A DNA stretch of 64,000 nt from Ostrinia nubilalis. Lineage: Eukaryota; Arthropoda; Insecta; Lepidoptera; Crambidae. Within the stretch, counting starts at the first letter, position 1, and the number at the start of each line of letters is the position of its first letter. The stretch lies in NCBI RefSeq assembly GCF_963855985.1, contig NC_087119.1, positions 6,116,001-6,180,000 on the forward strand, in the 5' to 3' direction. The notes below the pieces were generated by a model. That model was not told where the DNA came from and made no database searches. It worked only from the letters and a program-made list of their open reading frames with translations. The position numbers and the translations under genes are program-made. Shown here piece by piece: positions 12,116 to 23,152 of this stretch.

Positions 12116-12823
12116 AGTGTGCCTACCATGAGTTTACGTTAGGTGAGCTCGCTAGCGAATACGTCAAAAAATTCTATGAAGATTTTATTTCTTGAAAGTA
12201 GCCGCTAGGGGCGCTGCACAATATGTCATACATTTAAATGTCATTTTTTTACGCAGTCGCTAGCGAGGACACCTAACGTAAACTCATGGTAGGCACACAG
12301 GCCTGTTCATCTCCGCGAGTTTACATCGAAAACAAAACACGCACGATTGCCCCCTACAAGAGTACTATTCGACAAGGCCTCACATACGAGCGAACATTGA
12401 CTCACGCACGCGTATTCTTGTGTATGATGGAAAAAAATAAAGAAAATGGTGTACTAAATACTGTGCAGTATTTAACTGCCTAAATAATAATAAAAACACA
12501 GAATGTACTTTTTTAAGTTGCCTGAAGACACTGAGAGGTAAATAAGTAGTTAATATTATTCATGATAATTCATGCTAAATCATGTATTTCCTCCGCCATT
12601 TTCTGCAGATTGGCACCTCACGTCACATCATTTTACCGAAGTCAGCCCTATAGCTTCGGCGCAGTACCGATCACTGACGTTTGTCAACAAAACTTCTGAC
12701 AAACTTGCTTGACTCTTGAGACAAGCTAAATTACACCATATTGTTAATGACATTGAGCATACATTTTTTTAAATACCTTCGCGAGGTAAAACTTCTGTAC
12801 GTAGTACTTATTATTATTCTGTG
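12116..12823. mobile_element. Family B element nested in family A, 8-bp TSD
   Basis: The octamer GTATTACC occurs at 12108-12115 and again at 12824-12831, where the uninterrupted family A copy at 42.4 kb has it once. The insert starts AGGCCTGTTCATCTCC (after discounting the MITE) and ends TTATTATTATTCTGTG. Its body equals one arm of the 1.8-kb fold-back. The two ends are not obvious inverted repeats of each other. An 8-bp duplication would suit the hAT superfamily, which is inference. Confidence 0.65.
12118..12297. mobile_element. 180-bp MITE with TGTGCCTACCATGAG ends
   Basis: Near-perfect 28-bp terminal repeats TGTGCCTACCATGAGTTTAC and its complement are flanked by CAG at 12115-12117 and 12298-12300. 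An inner CTCGCTAGCG pair extends the stem. It splits the left end of the family B insertion, so it is the youngest layer of this nest. Confidence 0.8.
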
Positions 12824-12841
12824 GTATTACCGTGACCTCAG

Positions 12842-14105
12842 GCACTGACTGAGTTAAGCGCTAGACCTATAGTCCCCGTATGTTTTGTAAAGTTTTCGTT
12901 TCATAAAGGTTCAACCAAATCAACGCGTGCAGTCCGCGTGCGCGATGGCGATCAGTAGAAATCTATGCGCGTTTGGTCGAACCTTCAGTCGTAATAGGTA
13001 TTTGCCTGGGAAGCGGGTTCTCTCACACCGTGTGCCTCGCACATCGATTACTCACGAGGTCTCTGTTTGCTCATTGCTGCGTTATCTTTGCCAGACGTGA
13101 AACTTTGGAATATTTTTTCGTCAGATTGTAAGTTTTTTAACCTCGACCGGGCGCACATATGGCCGGTCGGGTGTTTCAGGGCTGCCGACATGAGCATTTT
13201 TTGGGACAAACATTTAAAGTCTTCGCATTTAAATTTCCAAAAACCGTTAGTAGCAAGTCCAGTGACAAAAAGTAAGTAGTTAAGGTACCCATACTTACCT
13301 TACATACTTAGTTGAAGATTATAAAAATAGTATGACCCAAACGTTGACTGGCGGAGGATCCACTCTATGTACACTAATTTTTAATAAAAAATATTTTTCA
13401 GTGTCTGGTGCCGAAGTATGAAATTATAACTAAGTAAGTAGGTAATTCTAATTAAAATCGTTTGAAAAATTACATTTAATTCAATTATATTCGTCCTACG
13501 GTGGTTTTCTTCAATATCTTAGATTAAAAACAAATCGTAAAATATTAACTTGTCATTTTTATACTAAACATCTTAGGAGAACCAGCCCTGACCATGATTT
13601 AAATATTGTTTACATCCGCCTGGCAGGGTTAAACGGTACCTATGCTGGTTGAAAGGGTGGTAGCCATAAATAGTGTAAAAAAGCTTCGCCCATGGGCCAT
13701 GGGCCATGGCATCCCCATGTGAAAACCGTAGGTAGTTAGGGAACGGACTATAAATACTTAATATCGATGGCTTTGTTGACAAATACTGTCCATTTCTGTT
13801 CAAAAAATGATTTAATATGGGTCCTATTACAGTCAAGTGATTTGGCTAATAAATAAGTTTTCAGAATTCCTTTTTTTAGGAAATTTCAAATGAAACTATT
13901 AGTTCTCAGTCCAGCCGTCATTGAAATTATTTGCTTTTAACATGGAGATTTAAAATACTTACTTGCCCCATGTAAGTTTATTTAATTCTATTAATTATTT
14001 ATTTATTCATTTGCATTATAATTTTCAGCACATACAGACATACATGCATTCATAGGAATATTAATTCTGTAAGGGTGTAGTAAAGTCACAATCATTAAAA
14101 GTGAC
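12842..14105. other. Intergenic, a CpG-bearing stretch then AT-rich
   Basis: At 12907-12985 AAAGGTTCAACCAAATCAACG pairs loosely with CGCGTTTGGTCGAACCTT, an imperfect hairpin of unknown role. At 13690 CCATGGGCCATGG is a short palindrome. No exon is supported. Confidence 0.4.
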
Positions 14106-14106
14106 G

Positions 14107-14663
14107 ACTAGGCGCAGACCACCGATTTTTAGTTGGCCGATAGTTGTGCCCGATTTTAAATTGAAGAATCGCCATACATGCCCATACTGACCAACTGCCC
14201 TGGGCTAGGTTCACTAGGTAAAATGTCACTTAATTTATTTACTATAATAAGAGAGATGCTGAGTGGGATAGCGCTTTCGGAGGGTTACGGTCCTGCATGG
14301 TACCCGGATCTTGTTAGCTCGGAGCTGAACTTCGCGCGGCTGCGAGGATTCGCGCACGCGTGGCACAGGAGGCGGAACGGCCAGGCGCCTAGCGGCCCAG
14401 CACCGGATGGTGTCAACGTTTAGGTGGAGTCCATGCCCCAGAAGGGGGAGAGTGGCAAAGAGGGACAAATGGACGAAGAATAAAGAACTTGTAGAGAGTC
14501 AAGCGTTGCGCGCGGTGGAGTGCAATCTGCCCTAGGCAGCCGCAATTCCGCGCGCATCTCTCAAGACTCGGCCACAATAACCGCGAGGTTGGTATGGCCA
14601 TGGGTGGTGGTGGGATTTGACCAACTGCCCGACTAAACTATCGGCCGACGAAAAATCGCCGAG
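14107..14663. mobile_element. MITE of the GGCGCAGACC family, copy 1, interrupted
   Basis: ACTAGGCGCAGACC, then GATTTTTAGTTGGCCGATAG on the left, pair with CTATCGGCCGACGAAAAATC at 14639-14659. Related copies are at 16998-17148 (reverse) and 48494-48668 (intact). It is split by a 417-bp insertion. The right tip lacks the expected inverted GGTCTGCGCC and instead runs into a second direct GCGCAGACC. Confidence 0.7.
14201..14617. mobile_element. GC-rich insertion with 13-bp target duplication
   Basis: TGACCAACTGCCC occurs at 14188-14200 and 14618-14630, flanking 417 bp that is absent from the homologous MITE at 48.5 kb. A 13-bp duplication without inverted ends suggests a retroposon or truncated LINE. 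The GC-rich body (for example cgcgcggctgcgaggattcg) has only short frames, and no poly(A) or poly(T) tract is clear. The class is unknown. Confidence 0.7.
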
Positions 14664-14678
14664 CTTAGGCGCAGACCA

Positions 14679-14862
14679 TTTGTAGTTAAAATAACCAATA
14701 GTCAAATTTGACAGATGTCAAATGACAAGTGGTTAAATATCAGAATTTTCGAACAATGGTTAGCTTGACTTTTACTATATTTTTTAACTATTAATTTACA
14801 TTTTGTTAATATTTAACCATTAGTAGCAAAATTTAACAATTAGTTATTTTAACTATGAAGCA
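14679..14862. mobile_element. MITE-like inverted repeat with TAGTTAAAATAAC ends
   Basis: TAGTTAAAATAACCAATAGT on the left pairs with TTAGTTATTTTAACTA on the right, around an AT-rich centre with TGACAGATGTCAAATGACA. About 185 bp. Confidence 0.55.
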
Positions 14863-16100
14863 AAACACTGGGCCTTATTAGTTACATAGTTAATTATCAT
14901 AGGTTCATCATTAAATAGACCAAGACTAAACATCCTCTACGTTTATTACAATTAGGTACATTAAATTGACTACAGTGACGCACCGACGCGCAAAGTACCT
15001 AGGTACACAATATTGTTATCATAATTATTCGCTGACTCTAATTGCAAGAATGTGACACCTTGACATTGTCTCAGAGCCGCCGATATCGTGCGTGAAATGC
15101 TGTTAACAACATTTACCGGCTCTTTCAAGTCGCCGACCCGACTCTTGTTTACCTTACACCGTACAGCAGTTAATGGATGCTCTGTATGATTGCATTATTC
15201 TTACACAATTTGAACCCTATTCTAAAAGTGGTAAGGCGAAAATCAGAGGTATTTTTAAATTTAGGCACGTTTCACATTCGTCGGGACAGTTTGATGTGTA
15301 AGGCGTTTTTCAGCTTCACAGAACTGCGTAGGTGGTTTGTTTTAAGAAGATATCTAAAGCTTGTTTATATTAAATTAATAAGGTATAAAATGCGCGTCTT
15401 TTAAAAAAAATGTTACTGGACTACCGACGAGACTCATGGGTTTAAAATTATGTGAAATAAGTTATTGTGCAAGTAGTATATTATAATTTCAGCTTTAGGC
15501 GCAAGGCGCTGAAACAAACGTCTACACAGAAATTAACAAATAGGTAATTATTACATACGTACACCAACAGTGGTTTCAAAAGTCTGAAGGATTTATTTAA
15601 TATCTATTTAACTCGTGGAACCTATGTGATCGCGTGAGACCGCTGGTATTTGAAGGGTTAATAATCACCTTAAAAGCTAGCTAAATGACTGAATGACAAA
15701 TCGGAATAATGAGCTGTTTCAGCTACCAACAGTAGCAATAAAGTGAGAATAATTCTATTAAGCCAGTAATTTAAGAAAACGTATTCTTCAAGCCAGTATT
15801 TTATTTCGTATTTTATCTTTGATAATGATACAGATTTATATATCACAGCGCGTACAACCGAAGTAAACCATTCGAAACGACTATTTCAGAGTAATTCATA
15901 CGAAGGCGTTCGAAGGAAAGCGAGTGTTGATCGTAAGCAGACCCGGCGTAAATAGAAATAGGGGGCGTACTAGCAACCGTTAAAGAAACTAATTGTTAAA
16001 AAACTATAGAAAAATGTAGGTAAGGATGTAAGTATGTTTTTAGAGGATAAGATGACAGACGAGTGCGTATGTGATTGTGTACCTATGATTTTCTATACTA
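14863..16100. other. Intergenic, no recognised feature
   Basis: AT-rich sequence with a few short open frames and no splice-flanked exon, repeat family or RNA gene that I can recognise. Confidence 0.45.
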
Positions 16101-16349
16101 TCTATATAAACTAATACATATTATAAAGCTGATGAGTTTGTTTGTTTGAACGCGCTAATCTCAGGAACTCCGATCCGATTTGAAAAAATATTTTTGTGTT
16201 GGATAGCCCATTTATCGAGGAAGGTTTTAAGTTAGGGTACTTATCATCACCCCAAAACCAATAGGGGCGGAGCTGTAAAAAAAATGTTACAAAAACGGGA
16301 AATATTATTCAAACTATTTTCACGCGTGCGACGACGCGGGCACAGCTAG
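16101..16349 (+). mobile_element. Non-autonomous Helitron
   Basis: It starts TCTATATAAACTAATACAT after an A and ends GGGCACAGCTAG before a T, the Helitron TC...CTAG rule with an A/T insertion site. A short GC-rich hairpin (CGCGTGCGACGACGCG) lies just before the 3' end. The body (TTTGAACGCGCTAATCTCAG...) is a common lepidopteran form. No Rep/helicase. Confidence 0.8.
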
Positions 16350-16546
16350 TCTAAAATGTGGAGCTGCTTCTTTGCTCTTTGAATTTTTTGACTGACTGAT
16401 ATTACATATCAAGTCAACCTCTATGTAAATCACCAGTTGTCACCAGTCAGACTAAAGAACATAAGTCATAAATGACAAGTTTGACACGAAGTCAAATGTT
16501 GCTTGTGACAGCAAAAGGGCAGTCAAAAAAATATAGTTCCAAAATA

Positions 16547-16690
16547 CTGGACTGTCCTGTCGATGACATTGACAGTGGGGCGCCACCGTCAATACCGGAT
16601 CGCTGGTTCAGATTTTTGCCATGTTGGAAACCATATAGTTGAACGATGGTAGCGCCCCCCTGTCATTGAGTTTGGTGGGACAGTTCAGCG
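16547..16690. mobile_element. MITE with CTGTCC...TGACAGGGGGGCGC ends
   Basis: Left CTGGACTGTCCTGTCGATGA, then CATTGACAGTGGGGCGCCAC pairs with right GGTAGCGCCCCCCTGTCATT, then GGTGGGACAGTTCAG, as imperfect ~40-bp inverted ends around a short centre. Confidence 0.7.
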
Positions 16691-16997
16691 TGGGTTATCT
16701 ATACTGCAAATTCAATGTGCAAGTGCATGTGGGTGGATTGAGTGATCCTGACTTCAATCTTAACAAAAATTGAGTTATTGTAGATCGTGTTACTCGTATT
16801 TGTGCTCAGCTACTTAAAAATCAGAAAGTTCCAACAGTGAAACTGTGAAATTCATTCATAACTACGGCCATCTATCCTACATGAGCAGATTATCTTCTGG
16901 TAAGTGCCAAGATGCCCTTTTATGTTATTTGTAATTGTATTTTTTAGCCATTATTTAAATGATGCCTTGTGCTGTGTGAGATTGAGCTGTGTTTGTG

Positions 16998-17148
16998 AGT
17001 TCAGCTAGCACAGATCGTCGGTTAGGTCCAATTTTAGTGCGTACATACACCGATTTGGTATCGGCCGATTCTTCATACAAATTAGAATTGGGCCCAACTA
17101 TCGGTCAACTCAAATTCGGTAGTCTGCGGCTAGGCTTATGGAACACTC
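16998..17148 (-). mobile_element. MITE of the GGCGCAGACC family, reverse copy
   Basis: The complement reads GCCTAGCCGCAGACTACCGA, then GACCGATAGTTGGGCCCAAT and GTATGAAGAATCGGCCGATA, aligning with the copies at 14.1 and 48.5 kb but more diverged. Confidence 0.65.
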
Positions 17149-17273
17149 CATTGTATACCTACCTAAAGGTATTTAAAACACAAACTGATTAATTTTACTT
17201 GTGTCAGGTCAGTACGTATCAAAAGAGATAGTAAGTAGTAGTGGGTCAAGTACAGTAATAAATGGAGATAGCT

Positions 17274-17937
17274 TTAATTACTTTTTATCTACATAAAATA
17301 TTAATTACCCTCTTATGGATACCTCCTCGTGGAAGATGTTGCTCTGGTACTTTTATATGTTTTAGTAAGTACATAGATGCGCTTCGAGGAATACACACAT
17401 CAACATGGTCTAGGGATAGCAAGAGCATGCGCTATGTATTAATTACTTTTTATCTACATAAAATATTAATTACCCTGTTATGGATACCTCCTCGTAGAAG
17501 ATGTTGCGCTGGTACTTTTATATGTTTTAGTAAGTACATAGATGCGCTTCGAGGAATACACACATCAACATGGTCTAGGGATAGCAAGAGCATGCGCTAT
17601 TTATTAATTACTTTTTATCTACATAAAATATTAATTACCCTGTTATGGATACCTCCTCGTAGAAGATGTTGCGCTGGTACTTTTATTTGTCTTAGTAAGT
17701 ACATAGTTGCGCTTCGAGGAATCCACACACACATCAACATGGTCTAGCGATAGCGAGAGCATGATTCTTCACTATGTATTAATTACTTTTTATCTACATA
17801 AAATATTAATAACCCTGTTATGGATACCTCCTCGTAGAAGATGTTGCCCTGGTACTTTTATTAGTCTTAATAAGTACATAGATGCGCTTCGAGGAATACT
17901 CGCACACAAATCAACACGGTCTAGGGATATTTCAATT
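17274..17937. repeat. 165-bp tandem repeat, about four units
   Basis: TTAATTACTTTTTATCTACA starts units at 17274, 17439, 17604 and 17779, giving periods of 165, 165 and 175. Units are highly similar (TGGATACCTCCTCGTAGAAG and ATGCGCTTCGAGGAATACAC recur). Because 165 is a multiple of 3, one frame stays open across three units (161 codons, repeating LITFYLHKILITLLWIPPRR). I read this as a small satellite rather than a gene; the frame breaks at the fourth unit. Confidence 0.85.
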
Positions 17938-18344
17938 AAACCTAAATAACTAAAATTATATTAACTTTTTGTTAAGACACCTACACATTAAAATAAACCT
18001 TGTTTAATAGCCTATCTAATCTGATAATAAACTTTTAGATAAAGTCAAATGTGAAAAAACTTAGAAGAAGAGGAAAAATTCAGACAAAGTTTCAATCTTA
18101 ACTTAATGTGTAGGACGCACGGAAAACGCAGCGTGGGACGTCCATCTACAAGGTGGACCGACGACATCGTAAAGGTAGCAGGGAAGCGCTGGACGCAGGC
18201 CGCTACCAATCGATCAACGTGGAAAGCATTAGGGGAGGCCTATGTTCAGCAGTGGACGTCCTATGGCTGAAATGATGATGATGATGATGATAATGTGTAG
18301 GTATCTTAATAAAAAGTTAGTAGAATTTTAGTTGTTTAGGTTTA
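17938..18344. mobile_element. Inverted-repeat element interrupted by an RTE copy
   Basis: AAACCTAAATAACTAAAATT and onward to ACACCTACACATTA (to about 17990) pairs with TAATGTGTAGGTATC and onward to TTTAGTTGTTTAGGTTTA at 18291-18344. Without the insertion at 18115 it would be about 220 bp. Confidence 0.65.
18115..18290 (+). mobile_element. 5'-truncated RTE-type LINE with (ATG)n tail and 11-bp TSD
   Basis: TAATGTGTAGG at 18104-18114 and 18291-18301 flanks the insertion. It encodes RPSTRWTDDIVKVAGKRWTQ, AATNRSTWKALGEAYVQQW and TSYG, then TGA and (ATG)n. This is a typical RTE tail, recent enough to keep its target duplication. Confidence 0.85.
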
Positions 18345-19041
18345 ATTTATATATCCTTAAACCATCTTGATGTATGTAGTTTAGGTGCGCTTCAAAACGG
18401 GTGCGCTTAGAGGACTACCTCGTACACCTTGTACTACTACAAACTGTCCACTATCAGTCCTTCAACGGTCTGTATAAACCCTTCTATCATATGATGTGAG
18501 GTATAAACTATTCAGAGGCTTTGAAAGTCGATAGCAAGGCCGCGGCTTATTTTCATGTACAACGTAACTGGGATCGATACAAATAAATCTAAGTATTCCA
18601 TGTTTTCTTTGGAAAAACGCCGAGAACAGAGCACGCCTGGGAAATTGATTAACCACTGGCCTACTCGCTAAACTATGGCTATGTCAGGCTATATCCTTCT
18701 CTATCTCTCGTACAGGGATGTCGGTATGAGAGACAGAGGCAGAGTAAAAAGAATGCTGATGCATCATTCTTTGTGGCTGATATTTTTCATCTTGCACGGC
18801 ATCAGTGCGTGGAATCAGAATTTAATATTAAATGTAGACATAACATTGTCTTTAGATTGTTCTTATAATATTGGTGTAATAATTGCACAGTAACACGACT
18901 TGGATGTCACTTGTAGGCACAATGCCGGATTGGGTTAATAAATAAACTACATTTATTTTTTTACAGTTCAAAAAGTTTGCAAGTCGGTAATTCTTAACGG
19001 TACTTAGTTTGTTATTCTGAAAGTTGAAACCGTGTGATCTA
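18345..19041. other. Intergenic, no recognised feature
   Basis: Short open frames only; no conserved domain, splice-flanked exon or repeat recognised. Confidence 0.4.
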
Positions 19042-19381
19042 CAGGGTGTCCCAAAAACAATGGATAATCCTGTAACCATCGATAGGCCTCGCCATGGTCT
19101 CCCTAACATCAAATTTTGACCCTAGTGAAAATATCACCGTTTTCAAGATTTTTAAGTTTTTGTGCATTTTTAGAAAACTGCCACCTGCAATTACTTTTTC
19201 TCATGTCATTTCTACAAATGAGGATATTTTTCAATCTAGTTTTTATCACAAGGGATAGTTGGGCTATCAAAAAATATTTTTACTCAATTTGATGTTAGGG
19301 AGACCATGGCGAGACCTATCGATGGTTCTGTAACCATGTCTGAATAACGCTGTGGTTATCCATTGTTTTTGGGACACCCTG
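19042..19381. mobile_element. Fold-back element, CAGGGTGTCCCAAAAA ends
   Basis: CAGGGTGTCCCAAAAACAAT and its complement close the element, flanked by TA on both sides. The arms include ATCGATAGGCCTCGCCATGG/TCTCCCTAACATCAAATTT and inverted counterparts. TA duplication and ends suggest a Tc1/mariner-type non-autonomous element (inference). Related ends at 30380-30730. Confidence 0.75.
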
Positions 19382-19520
19382 TATACAATAACATAATTAG
19401 AAACAATAGGCATACATATTACTAACTGCTAACTGCACAGGTACTGCATCAAGATATAGCTACTGGTGTCTATCATTAGGTACATACAAAAATACGGTTG
19501 TGGGCTGTAAAAGAAGAGTA

Positions 19521-19642
19521 AGGCTGGGTTATACCATCTTACTTTAACTGTAACAAACGTCGAAAGTGTCAACTCCATACAAAAACACTGGTTATAGTTT
19601 TATATGTAGTTACGGTTGAAGTAAGGTGGTGCAACTCAGCCT
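19521..19642. mobile_element. ~120-bp MITE, GGCTGAGTTGCACCA family, copy 2
   Basis: AGGCTGGGTTATACCATCTT on the left and AGGTGGTGCAACTCAGCCT on the right, with the family core GTTACGGTTGAAGTAAGG. Confidence 0.8.
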
Positions 19643-20144
19643 AATTATTTTGTCCAACTAAATGTTGTGTTTTTTATTTGTAATTTCACATAACCGCTGG
19701 CTTGAAAGCGTCAAATCACAACTTGGATCCCACAATAAAAGCAAGGAAACGTATGATTTCCCCGAAGTCTGGTTCTCGTTCGTGCGCCGGCGAAACGCGT
19801 TCGACGGACGCAGTGCACATGGCCGCCCGTCATAAAACTAGATTTACAGCCGCTGCAGTCGGCCGTGTTGATCGATCAGTTCGGCAACTGCTCTAGCTTT
19901 GTGTAAGTTTTGAGCGACGACCGTAATTGAAAAAAAACTGTTTTTTTAAACAATTTCACTGTTTTGGTTCAAAAAATAAGAACTCCTTTTGATGAAACTT
20001 TACAGAACTTTAAGTACAGAATAACATTTTAGGCTTTGTAGAGTTAGTAGTTTGGTTCTACATGAGATCTGATAGGTAACTTTTTCACAGAGCGAGCCGT
20101 AAGTTTCGTCTTGGCTACATTTTACATGAAAATATTTTTGGTGA

Positions 20145-20357
20145 GGTATAAATGTTATAGTCAAACGGCAAAGCCCGAATCAGATTATTTTCATTTCGAC
20201 GTTTGACTGAACACTCAGGAACTTCTAGGTTTGACTTAGTCAAAGGCCGAAATTGGAATTTATTTCGGTGTTGGCCTGAAGGCCTTGGTCAAACCTAGGA
20301 TAGACTAGTCATTCCGCGAAGAGACTGCATATCGACCTTTGACTATAACATAAAGGT
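20145..20357. mobile_element. MITE-like inverted repeat, ~210 bp
   Basis: GGTATAAATGTTATAGTCAAA pairs with TTTGACTATAACATAAAGG near the right end; inner GTTTGACTTAGTCAAAGGCC segments are also self-complementary. Confidence 0.6.
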
Positions 20358-20787
20358 GATGGAAGGGAAACTCGACCTATTACTTTTAGGGGGTTAAGTT
20401 TACTAGAGGTCATTAGCAGCAAATTAAGGTCCCCGTTGGTAGGTCCAGTTTACATGTCCTGTCACCTTGTATAAAACAACTTGCTTATTTACCTGGCATA
20501 TGGCCGAATTTGTTGTTAAATTATAAAAAGAGACGTTTTGATAGTTAACAAAATCATGTCAATTAATCTTTAAAACAATTACAACATTGATTTTATTATG
20601 ATTAACATACAAAAACCAGTACGCTCAACATTAAAATATGCCGTATGTCAGATAATTAAGAGATAAAACAACGAAAAAACAACAAAATCCATGCGCGAGG
20701 TCACCGCACGGATGCTACAGTGACATTACTATGCTACAAGCTACATCTTCGTAACGGACCGCATTGCCTCCCATTTAACCTTCCACG

Positions 20788-20997
20788 GTGTCAACCCTGG
20801 GTCTCCAAGTACCAGGCGAGCAGACACTGCGAGGCGGTAAAATTTTCCATCGCAACACCGATCTGTATTCCGTGTCCTCTACATATAAAAATGGGCATAC
20901 AACCGGTGAAATTTATTCGATGGAATATTGTCTTTTCCATAAAGGACATTGTCAGAAACCGCCTAAAAAACCGCCCAAAAACATTAACCCATCATAA
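20788..20997 (+). other. Exon-like open frame, product unknown
   Basis: The frame reads PGEQTLRGGKIFHRNTDLYS, VSSTYKNGHTTGEIYSMEYC and LFHKGHCQKPPKKPPKNINP before TAA at about 20995. It has no ATG, begins after a stop at 20776, and a possible acceptor (CTCCAAG) sits at about 20810. Codon composition and Cys/Pro pattern look less random than the surroundings, so it could be a terminal exon or a pseudogene scrap. I recognise no family and found no upstream exon. Confidence 0.2.
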
Positions 20998-21029
20998 TTA
21001 TTTTCTATTTTTTAAAATACATTAAGCAC

Positions 21030-22640
21030 CCTTTCGTTCTAATGGACACTTAAGCATTGAAAAATTAAATAAATAAGTCTTTTAACGTTTATTCTATAAT
21101 ACTATTACAACTTCCGGACGTTTTGGTGCGTGGCATGGTCTAAAACCTATCAAGTTCCATAATTTTTGCCGATAAAATCTGTACGAGGCATTACCGTACT
21201 TTATTGCTGGGAGTCCATGTATAGTGATGTTCCTGCGGCCATCATAGACAATAAAATATCAATTTTGAAAATAAAATAAATCGATTAAACTGCTTTGACA
21301 TGACATTGACAGATATCCACCAATCATGCAGCATTTGGACCTCGCGTCTACGTATTGCCATCTCGCGGATTTTTCAATCGCGAAAACCCTCATTCATAGC
21401 ACATTAATAATAGACCAAATGAACTTTTATAGATTGTGAAAGAGAAGATAAAGATTTTATTATTTTATTAAAATCTTGCCACGAAGTAGTTTTTCAGTAG
21501 AAACCAGGATTGGATAATCGCTACAGGCAAGTATCAGAACATTTTATAAGTATTTTTAATCGATTATATCCTTGTGAATCGTTTTAATAAATTGCCATTT
21601 TACTTTTTCAATTAAAACTTTTTCAATCCCTAGTCTTGTCAAACTGTCATAATGTCAACAAATTATAAATGTCACGTCAGTTGACTCAATTTCAGTCTTC
21701 TGTGCGTTTATTGTATTTTTATTTCAATGAAATAGTGCTAAAGGGTTAGTACTAAAAGTGAAAGCCTTTTTTCAGAAAGAAAACCAATGTGGTGCCCTTA
21801 TTATTCATACTGTTTGAAAGTTACAAGTCAGTGATACAGAGTTGCCGACATTATAACTCCGTAGTGATACCATACCAAAGAAGAAGTTTTCCTAAACACA
21901 CACACTTGTGTTATTTTTATATGTGATCAAATAAAAAGGATTAATTCTACTGCTCAAATGGAATAACTTATCCCAAGAGACTGAATATAAAAAAAAAACC
22001 TCTCCATAGAAATTATCACCATCACGAGGATGTGAATTTTTTTGAGAATTTGATATTGGTCCTGTAAGAAAAGTAGTTGTATTTCAGTAGTAGAATCAAC
22101 CCTTCTTGTTTCATCAGCAGGAGTAACTATAAAAACGCCCTGTAGGTAGGTATTATTAAGCTGAAGAGTTTGTTTAGTGTCAAAGACTGTCACACAGTGT
22201 AACTTAAATTGGCATATTATGATAATGAACATAAAAACTTAAATAAATATTTATGTTAATATTTTTTGTATTTATTTATTTTCCCAAAGCTTCACAGTGA
22301 CAGCTGAAACAGCAATACTGTTGTAAAACTAAACTTGGAACAAACTGTTACAAATATTTTACATATTAAAATAAAACCGCATGTTGCTTTACTTTCTCGT
22401 ATAGGTAATAAATGTAATTAATGGCTAGATTATTAATGTTACTTTGTTACCCTCAATAGTGAGGAGATCTTATAAAATGGTAACCCTGATTTTCATTGTC
22501 ATTCAAGTGCTCTTTCTTCGCATAGGCTTCTGTGATTTGGCCAAGGGCCACACACATTGCGATAACATTATGCGACATTGATTTGACAGCAGCGGAGTGA
22601 AGTCTTGCGACTATGCAAAATGATACCCTGTAATCGTAGC
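21030..22640. other. Intergenic, no recognised feature
   Basis: AT-rich; no convincing exon, repeat family or RNA gene. Short open frames here have no domain character. Confidence 0.4.
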
Positions 22641-22654
22641 GCATATAGACATAG

Positions 22655-22898
22655 ACGGGGCGGGGCACATAGCTCGTAGAGCTGATGGCCGCTGGGGCAG
22701 GAAAGTTCTTGAGTGGCGACCACGAGCCGAAAGACGTAGCGTGGGCAGGCCTCCCACTAGGTGGACCGACGATCTGGTGAAGGTCGCGGGAGGTGCCTGT
22801 ATGCGAGCGGTGCAGGATCGGTCTTCGTGGAAATCCTTGGGGGAGGCCTTTGTCTAGCAGTGGACGTCTTTTCGGCTGAAACGAACGAACGAACGATA
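22655..22898 (+). mobile_element. RTE-type LINE ORF tail fragment
   Basis: Encodes GHIARRADGRWGRKVLEWRP, RAERRSVGRPPTRWTDDLVK and QDRSSWKSLGEAFV, then an in-frame TAG before QWTSF, followed by (CGAA)n. The stop and truncation show it is dead. Confidence 0.8.
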
Positions 22899-23089
22899 CG
22901 TATTACCACTATTTACCAGACATTACTATTTATTGCATACTCGCCGGATTACACGTAGGAGCACGCGCGTTACAGCTTCGGCCTTGCATTATTATAAGAT
23001 CTTGTTCCGCCCTTTTACGAACTTCCTCCGTGAGGATATCCCCGCCGAATTCTATGATGAACCTATCAAAAGTCATATTCTGCAATGTC

Positions 23090-23152
23090 AACCCACCACA
23101 AGGTGGACCGACGACCTGATAAAGGTAGCGGGAAGGCGCTGGATGCATGAAA
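23090..23152 (+). mobile_element. Short RTE fragment
   Basis: Encodes TTRWTDDLIKVAGRRWMH, the same conserved tail block, cut off on both sides. Confidence 0.6.

Larger units (their letters stand above)
11469..12834. mobile_element. Family A DNA transposon (CACGGTAATA ends, 7-bp TSD) with nested insertions
   Basis: The terminal inverted repeats CACGGTAATA (11469-11478) and TATTACCGTG (12825-12834) are flanked by the exact 7-bp duplication ACCTCAG (11462-11468 and 12835-12841). The A-specific sequence runs to about 12115 and matches the uninterrupted 42424-43059 copy closely. The rest is a nested family B element, itself broken by a 180-bp MITE. No transposase frame is present, so the element is non-autonomous. 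Confidence 0.85.

Noticed and set aside
12200..12216. CTCF site at GCTAGGGGCGCTG
   Set aside because: The core is one base short of AGRKGGCGC, and it lies inside a MITE.
17262..17747. 161-codon frame as a repeat-protein gene
   Set aside because: The frame is a by-product of a 165-bp tandem repeat and is lost in the fourth unit; there is no promoter or homology evidence.
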